From the NCBI RefSeq assembly GCF_014633365.1, contig NC_068344.1, positions 36,392,670 through 36,456,669 on the forward strand: 64,000 nucleotides of DNA. The letters are read 5' to 3'. The position numbers and the translations under genes were made by a program. Under the pieces are notes generated by a model. The model had not been told where the DNA came from, made no database searches, and saw nothing but the letters and a program-made list of their open reading frames with translations. The stretch is from Diospyros lotus. Taxonomy: Eukaryota; Streptophyta; Magnoliopsida; Ericales; Ebenaceae. Of this stretch, positions 1-11,785 are shown one piece after another; position 1 is the stretch's first letter; every line of letters starts with the position of its first letter.

Positions 1-1200
1 ACGAATGACTTTCATGATTCTGGTCAGAATTTATGAACTTTCATTGCACTTTATTCTTATTGGTATTCGATTGAATGCCCCCGTAACGAGGGGTCGAGAA
101 GCCATGATTTGCGGGCTGAGGCCTAAATAACCTAGCCGCGGCGCTACGGTCAACGGCTTAACCGAGCATTCACCTTGGTCCCTCCCTCAGGTCGTGGTTT
201 GCGAGCTGAGAACCAATCATCTTGACTTTATGTCATGGTTTGGAACCTACTGAGCAACCACTTCCACAAGTAACCCCGAGCTTGGGTTCGCTAGCCAAGG
301 TCCTTTTATCTTGGCTTAAAGCCATGGTCTGCGACCTACCTGGGTGTTCCCTCTCAGTTCAAATAAAACTTGTAGAAGCCACTGGGTGTTAGCTGAGGCC
401 GTAACGCGACCTACCTGGACACATATCCGGGCCGTACAAGTCTAACGAAATAACAAGCCATGGTGTGTTAGCTGGGGTCACTCTATGACCCGCCTGAACA
501 TATAACTTGGTGGTACAGACTGCGCTTTCACTAGTTGGGGTCCTCCTATCTTGGCTTAAAGCCATGGTCTGCGATCTACCTGAGTGTTCGCTCCCAATTT
601 ATTGAAAACTTATTAAAGCCTCAACATGCCGGCCGAGGTCATGGCACAATCTCATACCCTAGCAAACTTTGCGTATTGGACCCTATCAGCTGAGGTCCGT
701 CTTAACTTGGCTAAAAATAAAGCACTCGCGACCTATCAGGCACGCGCCCTGTAGCGAGCTTCTCAGCCACCACATGTTAGACAAGATCACAAGGCCATCC
801 GACTTTACATATATCTCGGGAAGGCTCTCGTTATTTCGTCAAAATATGCCGAACGGGGTTTCCTGGAAATTGCCTAAGTATGAGTGTTCGCGCTGATTAT
901 TACAACTATCATCAACGAGCTAGTTAAAGAGCGTTAGTCTACGAGCTGATAAAACTCCGGATCTACCTGGACCTATGTTCGAACAGTTTATTATCAAGTT
1001 ACATACTCAAAAGTTTCTTATCAGTGAACCTTTCAAAAATACGGGAGCTTTGTTGAAGAAATTTTCAAGTTATACCATGAAGAAGTTACTTTCAAGTCAT
1101 GATTCAAGAATCGTCATGCCAAAGCCTCGTCAGAGTTAACTTGAATTCGCGAAGAAATCTGAGGCAACGTGCACAAAATGCCAATTTTTATTAGAAGAAG
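1..1200 (-). repeat. 3' part of a non-autonomous LTR-type element, with degenerate internal repeats
   Basis: No coding potential is convincing here. The stretch contains short repeated blocks built on words such as GCCATGGTCTGCGA and CTTGGCTTAAAGCC. The clearest pair is about 301-360 and 541-600, roughly 240 bp apart and nearly identical over some 45 bp. Similar wording recurs near 100, 190 and 460. It lies downstream, on the minus strand, of the transposon-like gene at 1244-3789, so I read it as the 3' non-coding part of the same element. The element's left end is outside the window. Confidence 0.5.
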
Positions 1201-1243
1201 CTCACATTACAAAAAAAAAAAAAAAAAAATACATGTGGGAATC

Positions 1244-3789
1244 CTAGCTAAGAGGGGCGTTCGGTTCTGCAGGATCAACCTCGACAGGGCGAGCTTCAGT
1301 AGGTAGGGTCGGCTGGAGATCGACCTCGACAGTCCCGGCTGGGCAAACCTCGGCAACCTCCACAGGAGGCTCCTTGGCAGTCTCACCAGGCTGAACCGCG
1401 GCGACCCCGGATAGCTCGGCCCCGACCTGAGGGGCTTGCGTTGCGACCAAAAACTAGTCAAGGGGACTGGCATCCTCAGCATCCTCCGCGGCCTCGGCAG
1501 CATACCGAGCCACCTCCTCGACAGCCTGCGCACCAAAGAAGGAGAAATCCATCTCAGGATGGTTCACCCAAAGGGTGTACAGAAATGCCGAGCAGGTGTC
1601 GGATCTGATCTCCCTACACGCCGCGTCCATCCGCTCTCCGACCTCCGCCCTTATATCGTCAATGGTCCTCTTGGTAAGCTCCTCGCATCGGACGGCACGA
1701 TCATCCGCCCGTGTCCGCTCCTCCTTCGCCACCCTAAGCTCTGCCTCGGTTGATTTGAGTCGCTCCTCAGCCCTCCACAACTCCGCCTTCGCTCCATTTA
1801 GCTCGCCGGTGAGCCCGGAGTTGGCTTGCTCCCACATGTTCTTCGACCTGCGAAGCTCCTCGTCGAGATCTTTATTCTTCTGGATCTCCATCCTCAGACG
1901 CGTCAAGCAACCCTCCACCTCCTTTTGAGTGGCAAGGAGCTCGACCTGGAGATCTTTCTTCTCGCCCGAGAGCTTCGTTATTTCGGCCTTTTGGGCGTTC
2001 TTCTCGTCCTCAAGCTTCGCTATTTCGGCCTGACGGGACATGCTCACCGACTGAAACTGCTCCTCAAAATCTTTGTACTGAGCTCGGAGCTTCACGGCAG
2101 CGAGAGAAGTCTGCAAAAGAAGAAATGTTAGCTCATTAAAAAAGTAGGCTAAGAAACCGAGGTACGAAGAATTCTTACTTACCACCAGGCTGTGACGGGC
2201 GACAAAATCACAAAGGGGGATTCCCTTTAACTTCGGGTCGTCGAGGGGCTTCGAGTTCGGACCCAGGAAGTCGGGCACGGAATCCAGGAGGGGACTAACA
2301 AAGACCCCTCCTGGCAGGGCCTCCACGGCCAGCTCCTTCTCACGGACCCTGACCCGTTTGGCCCTGATATCCTCCCCCTGTTGCAGCTGGTCTGATCTCC
2401 GTTTCGAGCTGGCAGCAGGAGCGTCCCGAACCTCCACTACGACCTCCTTCCCACGGGCTCCACTCGAACCATGGTCTCGGGAGGCAGGGGGCCGATGCCC
2501 CAGCTGCAGATGAGCTTGCTTTGACTGTTGGGGCTGACGGGGCAGTGTTCTTTGCCACTGCTCCTGCTGCCCCCCCCGCGACTGTTGGGTTTGCTGCTGC
2601 TGAGGGCGTGATTGTGGCTGCGGCTGCTCCGACCTGCCATCCCGCGAGCTATAGCTCGGGGTTATGGAGGACGTAGTGCTCGACCTCGCCCTATGACGTT
2701 TCGGTTGGAGGAGCTCGAGATCAACCATATTATCGTCTTGGTCGGCTTCCCCTCTTGAACTGTTCGTCTCAGCGAGCTGTAAGCCGGAAGGGAGAATCTC
2801 CGCACCCAAGTCCCTGAAATGATCTCCCTCGATAGTCTCGGTGCCAAGAGGAGGGGCGAGCTCGTATTCGCGAAGTAGCTCGTCCGAAAGTTCAAGAATC
2901 TCCGAGCTCGACTCCGCAGCCACAAGTTTGCCAAGGATATCAGTCTCCTCGGCCGATAAAATCGGTTTCTTCCCCCCAAAATCTGCATCAAAGCATGAGC
3001 AAGTTAAAGCAAGCACTCTCGAAACAAAGGAAAGATTTGTGAGAGCTCATATTCTCTTACCAGGGGTCAGTGCGAAGCTACAATTCCTAAGTAGAGAAAG
3101 GGAAGGGCAAGACACGAAGAACCAACTGGACTTGTAATCGCTCACGTTGGACTTCCCCTTTGCTTTACCCTGAGGAAAGGCGGCCTTATACGGAGAAGGA
3201 CGAGCCGCCAGGTAATACAGCCCGTCCTTGGCATTTTTGAAAGAAAATAAAAATCTTATCAGTTTTGGCGAAGGGAGAGGAAGTTTGTTTATAAGGAATA
3301 AAACGGCCAAAGAAGTAAGTTGGGCATAGAATTCGGTGTTAGTTGGAAGGGGGCGAGCTTGACGTCGTTCAAGAGGGCGATAAGGTACGGGGCTATTGGG
3401 AACCTAAAGCCAGACTCGAGGTGTTGGGGGCTAATAGCTATGAAATTGGCTGGCGGGTAGGCTGCATGGGAGCTCGATGCAGGGATGTATACTCGGCAGG
3501 TCCTGGGGAGACGAAACTCCTGAGCACAAGTCATCACCTCGTGAAGCTTGGCCTTGGACGAGAATCTCTTGAAGACCGCAAGATCAGCACTCCCACCAGC
3601 GATCTGATCTTGAACCTTCAGCTCGATTTCCCGAGAGGTCGGGACAGCGACCTCCCTGCACCCCGAGCTCGCACCCCCAAGATTTTGGCCCTCCATAATG
3701 AGACAATCTTCGGAGCTCGAAGTGTCGTTTTCTCCTACGATATAATTGCAGCGCTTTTGACCTGAATTTCCACGATGTTGGTCGGACAT
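1244..3789 (-). pseudogene. Putative gypsy-type transposon protein (PF04195-like) gene, decayed
   Basis: Minus-strand gene of the plant 'putative gypsy type transposon' family. No activity is established for this family; such genes travel in non-autonomous LTR elements. The ATG is at 3789, directly after a TTTGTAG splice acceptor. The N-terminal part carries the family signature (FRFPIAPYLIALLNDVKLAP followed by QLTPNS). The middle is Gln/Arg/Ser-rich and the C-terminal part is a long coiled coil (about 2110-1500). Two GT-AG introns are visible: 3060-2983 (78 nt) and 2182-2111 (72 nt, in frame, so it reads through). Two lesions break the frame. The reading frame shifts by one base near 3325-3336, right after LTPNS. 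An in-frame TAG sits at 1456-1454, after which the same frame stays open to 1244. GC content is clearly higher than in the flanks. Confidence 0.72.
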
Positions 3790-4126
3790 CTACAAAGGAA
3801 AAGAGAGAACAGTCAGGTCGCAAGTCGCGAACCAGACCTCAAGAAACTAGAAGAAAAACCCTAAAACGTCCCCTAGGTCTTCCAGGCCGAGCGCTTCGCA
3901 AAAGGGGTGTCGCCTAGGGCGGAGGGGCTGCAGCCGCAAGCCCGGTGTTACATGAAAAGCTAATCCTAAGGTCATTGGACCCAAAGGCCCAGCAAACGAC
4001 AAACCGAATCGTGCCGTTTCTCCAAAAATGAGAACGACATCGATCGACGAAGCCAGAGAAACCACCGACGGCTAACCAACGGTGGACGGCCTCACAAGAA
4101 GAAGAAGAAAGTCACGACAAACTTAC
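3790..4126 (-). other. 5' leader intron of the transposon-like gene
   Basis: On the minus strand a donor TTTTAG|GTAAGT begins at 4126 and an acceptor CCTTTGTAG ends at 3790. The next base starts the ATG at 3789. The intron is 337 nt. Splicing it out gives a short leader joined directly to the start codon, a layout usual for host genes but also seen in this element class. Confidence 0.55.
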
Positions 4127-4303
4127 CTAAAAGCTGCGCTTGACGACTGAATGGGGACTCGTACCAAGCACCGGACGAGAACGGCAGACGTCTGAAAGCA
4201 CGGCGATAACGGAGGCCTCGAGAGAGAAAAAAGAAAGCAGGGAGGCAAAGGTTTGAAGGAGTTTCAAAATAGCGTGAAAGAAGAAGCGGGTGGACACTCC
4301 CCA

Positions 4304-4312
4304 CTATTTATA
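4304..4312 (-). promoter_or_regulatory. TATA box of the transposon-like gene
   Basis: TATAAATAG on the minus strand. It lies about 180 nt upstream of the 5'-leader splice donor at 4126 and about 520 bp upstream of the ATG at 3789. The spacing would put transcription start near 4275. Confidence 0.55.
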
Positions 4313-5000
4313 CTGACGGCCTGGTCCATCCCAACTGTCGGATCGAATGACGACTTATCACATGCTCCGCATCCAGCGGTCGCACAACAGCTTGTCGGTC
4401 CCACGAGTGTAATCATGCGCAGAAATGGGGAAGGGGCGCGCATTAAATGCGCTGCCGACAAAGCGTGCTGCGTGGAACGACGAGACTTAAGGTGATTGGA
4501 CAGAAGTCGGAGGGATGGAAGAACAGCTGGCACGCGTCAGTTCCCAGCACGAAGATCGTGCCGCGAACTGGGGGGCTTATGTTATATGTATTTCCCGCAT
4601 CACCCCGCATGGGCCAGACTCGGTCCGATAAACCGACCCAATCACCCAAGGCCAAGAAGGCCCGGACGACCTCGTCAAGGAAGGTCCAGCCTCCACCAAA
4701 GATCCGGAACTCGTAAAGCGAGCGTATGGCGAGCTCCCGGCAATCCCCCAACGAGCTCGGAGCAATCGACTAACGAGCTCCTGAAATATCCTCTAGATCG
4801 CTGGACCATCCAGGTCGCTCGCCTAAAACCTCCAGCTCGCATGAGCGGCAAAGCTGCTGAGAAGTCAGAGGTAGGGTCCGATCACTTTATCTGTAACAGC
4901 CCATGCCCCTCGTAATGAGGATCCCACTCCCGGTCTTGCGAAGGCGGTAAGAACTATTTGTCCCCCATTATACAAACACTGTATTTTTATATATTATCTA
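4313..5000 (-). repeat. Upstream (U3-like) region of the minus-strand element
   Basis: GC-rich sequence with repeated GAGCTCG words, matching the style of the element's body, upstream of its TATA box. The composition changes sharply to AT-rich DNA after about 4960-5000, which I take as the approximate right edge. No second LTR copy is inside the window, so the exact end and any target duplication cannot be fixed. Confidence 0.4.
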
Positions 5001-5585
5001 GATTGTGAAAGTCCCTCAAGAAAAATGGAAATAAAGGAGACCATGAGGGGCAAGGAAGGAGGACAAGAAAAATATAATCAGATACCGCCACTCTGGGAGA
5101 ATAATGAGATGGCGGCCGTGGACTAGGCATCGTTCTGGCCGAACCACGTAAAAGATTCTGGTGTACACGCTTGGAACGTCGGGGGGAGGGGTTTTCTTCC
5201 TTCCTTCTCGGTATTTTTGGATTGACTCACCGCGGCCCAAAACGAATCACGGTCGGCCGAAATCAAACGTCCACAGGTTTAAATCCAAAAATTGACATCA
5301 AAATATTTTAAAAAAAATAACTTTTTGTATAATTCTACAAGTCTTGGAACCAAAACCCAAGTTGGTCTTACAAAATTTTTATTGAGTTGAGTTAACCTTA
5401 TTTTGAGTTAAAATTATAGACCTAAGTCAATATGGAGTTCATCTGGTTTAGTTCATATATAACCTAAACTAACTCAACCCCACAAAGTGTAACATAAAAT
5501 TTCACTATTCAAGCATGAGTTACAGAATCTTAGTAAAATTTATTTCTGGTATTTTAGAAAGAATAATGATAATGACCAAAAAAAT
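5001..5585. other. AT-rich spacer
   Basis: No gene, RNA or repeat structure recognised. Reading frames here are short and have no recognisable motif. Confidence 0.5.
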
Positions 5586-5702
5586 CAGTCTGCAGCGAAG
5601 GGGGAAATGCCTACTCTACCCTTGTTGCAACAATTTTCAGAAAGGATAAAATGGGAATTGCAGCAACAAGGGTAGAATGAACATTTTCTCCGCTGTAGAT
5701 TA
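5586..5702. mobile_element. Small inverted-repeat element (MITE-like hairpin, about 117 bp)
   Basis: The left arm (5586-5630) and right arm (5658-5702) are imperfect inverted repeats of about 45 bp. Each contains the shared word CTACCCTTGTTGC, and the outer ends read AGTCTGCAGCG and TAATCTACAGCG when aligned. The loop is under 30 bp. No convincing target duplication was found, so the superfamily is not assigned. Confidence 0.5.
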
Positions 5703-6740
5703 CCATATGAAGGACAGATTTTTTTTATTTTATTTTTTTTTTTTTGGAGGGGGGGGGGGGGTCCTTTATCACTGTTCTTTTAGAAATTATTAGTATTCCA
5801 GACAAAAGATAAAAGATGCCTAATAAACACGTTGTCTTATACCAAGCCAACAACAAAGCCATCAAAAAGATTGCCTTTTTATATTTGCCAGGCCATTCCA
5901 CCTCAATCCCAGATGGTAGGACGGAGCAGTAGGACCCAGGGAATCCAGGTGAAATACAATCAGGCAGAAGGGTTCTTTCTAGCAAAAACTTGAGCCATGA
6001 AAAGTGAAGATTATATCTCAGATAAAATCAAAAACAATCCCAATCAACATCATTGATAATTACATCATTTCATGTACCTTCTTCAACGCTACTCTGCACA
6101 TGGATGCTTCAGATCAAGCTTGCTTTTTGGATGCCAATTCATTATTTCTCAACCCTGCTGACAGAAAGGACCACAAAAAGAAGACCAATAAGATGCTGGA
6201 GAAGCAGCAGATTCAAGTGGATTTAGCTAATGTTTAGGGAAGATTTTGCCATAGGATGAAGAATGGAGTCTTCTATTTAGTCAATGAAAATCTCATTGAT
6301 CAAGACAACAAATATAATGGCTCTAGTATTGGGAGTCCCCAACCCAACAAGGAGATGATGCTAACTAGGCCAGGCCAAGCTAAACCTGTAATGACTCGAT
6401 AATGGGTCTAATCTATTTTAACATTAATTTATGTGTTATATTTCAGAACATAAGCAATATAAATGCTCATAGTATTTAATGTGTTATAAAGAGCCCTGGG
6501 TGAATGAAATTTGTGTAGGCATGAAAGTTGGGAAATGCTAGTTCATTCCGATTAATAATAATAATAATAATAATAACAAATAAATAAATTAAATTAAGTG
6601 ATTTTTGAATTTTTGAGATACACGTGTAATTATTAAGTGATGTGTAAGTGTTAGTCTTCAAAAATTTTGGAAGCTTTGGTGCAATTCTAGAAATTGGGCC
6701 ACTCTGCTTAAAATTAAAGATGTGCCTATTATAGTTGAGG
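5703..6740. other. AT-rich spacer with a homopolymer tract and an AAT microsatellite
   Basis: Contains T-rich and G-rich homopolymer tracts at about 5719-5762 and an (AAT)n run at about 6551-6580. A 77-codon open frame at 6004-6237 has no recognisable motif and is not called as a gene. Confidence 0.4.
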
Positions 6741-6744
6741 AAGC

Positions 6745-6840
6745 AGCTAGTGCAGGTGGTCGAGCGCGCGAGGGTCCAGCCAAATGACCCGAGTTCGAGG
6801 GGGAGCAAGCGTGCAACTAGGAGGAAAAATGTTGATTTTT
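6745..6840 (+). repeat. tRNA-derived SINE-like head
   Basis: Contains a box A-like stretch (GTGGTCGAGCGCG) and, some 35 bp later, a box B-like stretch (GAGTTCGAGGG), the spacing of an internal RNA polymerase III promoter in plant SINEs. No poly(A)/T tail or target duplication could be defined because a solo LTR interrupts the region at 6883. Confidence 0.35.
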
Positions 6841-6882
6841 AACAACAAAACCCTTCCCGAAACGACGTGGTTTTAGAAAGGC

Positions 6883-8855
6883 TGTAACGCCTCACTTTTT
6901 TAAATACACAACAACATGGAATATAAACAGATATCACCTATGGGCATTATGAAAATCCTTACCAACGAAAACATTGGATCGAACCTGAAAACTTAACCAA
7001 AGCTAAATAAAAGGGGTTTCCACTAGATTTCCTTTACAAGTATAAGAAATGCATACGATCTTCAATACTCTATAAAACACAACACATCATAGCAGGTACA
7101 ATTGTAGGACACCCACACACACCATTTACAACCTTAAGTATCCTACCTGCTATTTATAATACATCATTTGGTTACAAAGGTACATAATGAAATAAAATCC
7201 AAAACTAGTTGCAAAACCCAAAGCTAGCCAATCACCACCTTTTGCCCTTACTCAAACTAGAACCTGGATCACTTGGCACATCTGATATACTTGGGACGTT
7301 GAATGTCCCAGGGGTATGAAATACCCGAGTTAGATAATAACATCTAAATGAGTGACTCAGAAAATGAGAGTACATGCATACAAATGCAATAATGTTATTA
7401 TGAAATCCACCCCTGTGGTAGCAATGTCAGGGTGTTGCAATCACCCCTGCGGTCATCATAGTCACCCCTGGCTCACCGTAAAAGCACGAGTTCTTCCATG
7501 ATGGCCCAACAATTAGCCACAATCACCAACACAAACATGATATATGACAAAGCAAAAGGAATATGCATAGCCAAAGGAAAATATGACATGTAAGTCACGA
7601 AGGCATGATATGCAAGCTAACATCCCACACAAGTGAAGCAACAAATGCTCAAAATGTCACAAAACATGCAGGAATCACTCACCTTGATCAGTTACCTTAG
7701 GAAGCACTGTTTATAACGAGCAAAATGGGTTTTCTCACAGTTTTTCTTACTGCTTGGCACGAATTTTGAGAAAGACCCGAAAATTCTGTTAAGGCTCATT
7801 CTCCCTCGACTTTCTCCCTTCTTTTCAACAACGTTTCCTCTCTCAAACTCCCTTGTTTTTCCTTCTTTCTTGGTGCCCAAAATGAATAACCCCAAAACCC
7901 TTATTTATAGGAAATTTCGACGAACCAAATCGCGCCACGTGTCGCGTCATCATTCCATCCATGAGCATCCAATTAAAATATGCCATGTGTCCCTAAAGAT
8001 TTGTGCATTTTCATGCCCTTACGACAAGTCTCCCTTGAGATATGAGTCATCACATGTTTAATTTGATTTTCAAGATTCCCCATCATTACATCCCACATGG
8101 TTAATTCATTTTCTATATTTTTCATCATTACACCTTTAATTAACAACTAAATCACACATGGTTAATTGCATTTTCCACATTTCTCATCATTACACTTCAA
8201 ATCCTATCTCCAGGTGGCCAATAAATGCTTGCCACATGTCCTTAGGGATAAGATTTGGAGATTTTTACAAACTTGGAAGCTAAGTAAGCTTTTCCTTAAC
8301 TAATCACGCAATGCCACCTCAAAGGGTCATTATGAACCATCATGTGATCTTATCTTATCTTCCAAGTGGTCAATGGTTGATTGCCATATGTCATTGAAGA
8401 TAAGACTTCATCATTTCTCCCATGTGCATCCAACCCAAATGCACTACTCGTCTCTTAATTGAATTTAATAGAGTTTGGAATCCAAAACTCTATTTGATTT
8501 GAATTTGAAATCCATGATAGCTTGAAGAGATATTTTTAAGGTTTCAAGAACTATACCTTGGCCCAAACTTTTCGGATAATTTGCACTTAGACCTTTGCAA
8601 CTTGATCTCCGGGCCATTTTTAATTGCACTTTTTAGTCACTGAAAAATGGATAAATTACACTTAGCACCCAAAAATTTTAGATAAATTACACTTTTACCC
8701 GAACTTCAATATTTACGATTTTGCCACTGGTTCAAAAACTGAACCTTTGCCTCAAGACTTCTATAATCCCTTGAAATGATTTATTTACTCAAGTATTAGA
8801 ACCTAATAATCTCAAGTATTACATCATATTTGAGTTAAAAATCTGGAATGTTACA
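6883..8855 (-). mobile_element. Probable solo LTR, minus strand
   Basis: A 1973-bp block bounded by TGTAAC and GTTACA, with no retrotransposon protein on either side. On the minus strand it has a TATA box (TATAAATAA, 7901-7909) followed by a pyrimidine-rich leader, as expected of an LTR promoter. The flanking 5-mers are AAGGC and GAGAC, which differ by two transitions and could be an aged target duplication. The TGTAAC...GTTACA ends resemble plant Ty3/gypsy LTRs. No second copy is in the window to confirm the ends. Confidence 0.5.
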
Positions 8856-9916
8856 GAGACGATGCTGCCACGCAGCTCACGCCTTGCCGCTCATTTTTTT
8901 GCCTTAAAACCCTCCGTTCCAGCATGCTTCGAGCATCATTTCGAGCAATTAGCAGAAAAAAAAATTGGAGGAAGAAGAAGGTGCGGCCAGCAGTGAAAAA
9001 TAGGAAGAAAGTGGGGAAAATTGAAAAAAAAAAAATAACGCAATTAAAGTTTAAAGCAGTCAGGTAAGTGCAGAAAATATTTATTTGGATTCGGGTGCAG
9101 TTGGATTTAATTGTTGAGTTGTAACCTCATTGTTTTGAGTAAAAATATTACTTTATAACGTGTGACCAGAACGATTAATATATTCTACAAAAAGGCAAGT
9201 TCCTAACTTTCTTGCAAATTCTAAGTTGTTCTTTCTTCTGGTTACCGTTGTAAGTTCCTATTGTGAGTCTCCTTGCACTATCATTTTCGGTATTAAATAA
9301 TCTAATCTGATTTACTTATTTGGACTATAATGTAAATTATGGTTGAGCCATGTTTGTAATCCTAATGAGGGTCTTGAATCGCCCTCTAATTTCTAAGGAA
9401 TGATGCGTTGTTGCTTGGTTCAGATTATGCAGGGATTTGTACCTCCTTGCAAAGGGATTGTTATGTGTGTCTAAGAGTGTAGGGTACAAAACTATTAGTT
9501 GTCGACTATGGAGTCATGGCAGTCGATGGTTGGATGTATGAGAGTCAATTATCACTTGTGATGACAAACGACAGACAATCCAGGGAAGCTAGTGTTGCTA
9601 GTCATCTGTGAGGGAAACATTTATTAATACGTATGTGGAGACGGCTTCTTGTGTATGAGAAGAGACAAGAATGGTATTTTGACCGTTATATTTCTATGTG
9701 CATGAAGAGTTATGGGCAAGCTTGTGAAATGCTAAGTTGTGGTATATAAGTCTAACGTTATATGTATGTACAGGATGTGTGTTATTATATGGGTGAAGCA
9801 TGGCTTATGGGGGCCTTCGTATCATGTCTATGCTTATTACGCCATTTTATTTCTATTTGTGCTTTGCATGGTTCCATTACGCGTAGTGGACGGGATCTGT
9901 GGGGATATATCCTATC
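8856..9916. other. Spacer between solo LTR and tandem-repeat block
   Basis: AT-rich DNA without a recognisable gene. A purine-rich stretch (8950-9040) and scattered short open frames only. Confidence 0.4.
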
Positions 9917-10168
9917 AAGCTCGAGTGAGCTAGGTGTCGGACTCGTGGTAAGCTTTGCAAGCTCGAGTGAGCTGAATGTCGAACTCGTGGTGAATGTATC
10001 AAGCTCGAGTGAGCTAAATGTCGGACTCGTGGTGAATGTATCAAGCTCGAGTGGGCTATACACCGGCCTCATGGTAAATGTTGCAAGCTTGAGTAGGCTA
10101 TACGTCAGACTCATGGGAAGTGTTACAAGCTTGGATGGGTTAGGTGCCGAACTCGTGGTGGGTAATGC
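9917..10168. repeat. 42-bp tandem repeat array, six units
   Basis: Six consecutive 42-bp units start at 9917, 9959, 10001, 10043, 10085 and 10127. Each begins AAGCTCGAGT or a close variant and carries a core like TCGGACTCGTGGT. A shortened seventh unit follows. The unit length is a multiple of three, so long open frames appear on both strands. I treat those as by-products, not genes. Confidence 0.85.
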
Positions 10169-10765
10169 AAGCTCAAGTGGCGGGATGCCTGACCCGTGGT
10201 GGTTATTATGTTACAAATGGTTTATGCTAGTCCCGAGTGGACCAAAACCCTGACCCATGGTAGATTTGCTTAGCTAGGTTCCTTTCATAGTTGTATGTGA
10301 GCGAATGACACTCATAAACTTTCCAAGAGTCGATGTGTCAATGTGTAAAGTTATGATTCAGTACATAATCTTTGGTTCCTAAATTGTTGTCATTGTTTTA
10401 TTATGCTTGCTGAGCCTTGCGGTCATGTTTGCTTGCATCATTTCAAGTAAAGGCAAGGCATTGAATGATGGCGAGCCAAGCAGTGCTCGAGGCGGGGATT
10501 TAGGCATATACAAAGTTGTCCCAACTACAAAGTTCTGGTGGTAACATCTTGCTGCAAATAATTTGCAATAGGGTCATATGTTAGCTTTTGTGATGCTTAG
10601 TGTAATTGACCCAGAGGGATGTATAAGAATGTGAATGATGATGTTTGAGGCGAAAATAAAGCTCTATTATCATAAATGTGTATGCTAGTTGTGATATTTT
10701 CATTACGATTTTGGCAAGTGCCAGTTATTCTGCCGCTTCCCCTTGAGTTCCTTAGCCGAGGTTAT
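10169..10765. repeat. Duplicated block, copy A (uninterrupted)
   Basis: Unique sequence after the first 42-bp array. It recurs at 10916-12010 with many substitutions and small indels. Both copies end with the same word, CTTCCCCTTGAGTTCCTT. Copy A preserves the empty insertion site of the MITE found in copy B (AAGTTCTGGTGGTAAC, near 10540). Confidence 0.8.
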
Positions 10766-10915
10766 ACGCCAGACTCATGGTAAATGTTGCAAGCTCAAGT
10801 GGGCTATATGTTGGACTCGTGGGAAGTGTTACGAGCTTGAGTGGGTTAGGTGTCGGACTCATGGTGAATTAAGCTCAAGTGGGTTATATGTCGAACTCGT
10901 GGTGGGTAATGCAAA
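10766..10915. repeat. 42-bp tandem repeat array, second block
   Basis: About four degenerate units of the same 42-bp family as at 9917-10168, one of them shortened. Array plus following unique sequence is repeated, so the ancestral duplication unit was array plus about 0.6 kb. Confidence 0.75.
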
Positions 10916-11267
10916 CCCGGGTGGTGGGATGCCTCACCCATGGTGGTTATTATGTTATAGATGGTCTATACTAGTCCCGGGTGGACCAAAACCCTGACCC
11001 ATGGTAGATTTGCTTAGCTAGGTTCATTTCCTAGTTGTATGTGAGCAAAGGACACTCATAAAATTTCCAGGAGTTGATGTGTAAAGTTACGATTCAGTAC
11101 ATAATCTTTGGTTCCTAAATTGTCGTTGTTGTTCTATTATACTTGTTAGGCCTTGCGGTTCATGTTTGCTTACATCATTCTAGGTAAAAGCAAGGCACCG
11201 GATGATGGCAAGCCAAGTAGTGCTCGAGGCAGGGGTTTAGGCGTGTACAGAGCGGTCCCAACTATAA

Positions 11268-11275
11268 GGTCTTGG
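11268..11275. repeat. Left 8-bp target site duplication
   Basis: GGTCTTGG immediately left of the 510-bp element, repeated exactly at 11786-11793. Confidence 0.9.
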
Positions 11276-11785
11276 TAGGGGTGTTCAAAAAAACTGGTGC
11301 ACCGCGAAAACCGGCCAAACCGATCCGATCGGGTTTTTTTTTTTTTGCGGTCGAAAACGGTTTGGATTCTGTCCAAACTGCGCGGTTTGCAGTTTGGACA
11401 GTTTGCGGTTCAGTTTTAAACCGAACCGTCCAAGAAAATAAAAAAAAATTATAAAAAAATTATTATTATAAAAATCTAATAATTGGCAGCCCATCCTATT
11501 TATTTTTTACACTATTTTGTCTTTATTTTTTGCTCCTATTTATTTACATTTAATTGTCTTTATTTACCAATATTTGTGTCTTTATTTACCATTTTTAAAT
11601 ATCTTTTTTAATGATTTTAAATTGCATTTCAAACCGCGGTAAACCGCACCAAACCAGACCGCAAATGCGGTCTGGTTTGGTGCGGTTTGGCAGAACCACG
11701 GTCTGGTTTGGTTGAAAAACCGCACTAGCGGTTTGGCATGTTGAATATGATTTAGACTGGCCAAACCGCATCGCGAACACCCCTA
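11276..11785. mobile_element. hAT-type MITE, 510 bp
   Basis: Terminal inverted repeats TAGGGGTGTTC and GAACACCCCTA, an exact 8-bp target duplication and no transposase identify a non-autonomous hAT element. The interior is rich in AAACCG/CGGTTT words and contains a perfect 23-bp inverted repeat with a 2-base loop (11641-11663 and 11666-11688). The paralogous uninserted block at 10169-10765 shows the empty site, so both ends are certain. Confidence 0.9.

Noticed and set aside
2111..2182. Hydrophobic 24-residue stretch in the transposon-like protein, as a membrane segment
   Set aside because: It is the translation of an in-frame GT-AG intron (GTAAGT...TTTTGCAG), not protein.
4496..4915. 139-codon plus-strand frame in the left element
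   Set aside because: Overlaps the GC-rich upstream region of the minus-strand element; several frames are open on both strands from composition alone.
6004..6237. 77-codon frame in spacer
   Set aside because: Shows no motif, partner exon or promoter; chance length in AT-rich DNA.
9739..10253. Overlapping open frames of 109-163 codons with a 14-residue repeat
   Set aside because: They exist because the 42-bp repeat unit is a multiple of three. Both strands stay open equally, there is no recognisable domain, and the second array breaks the pattern.
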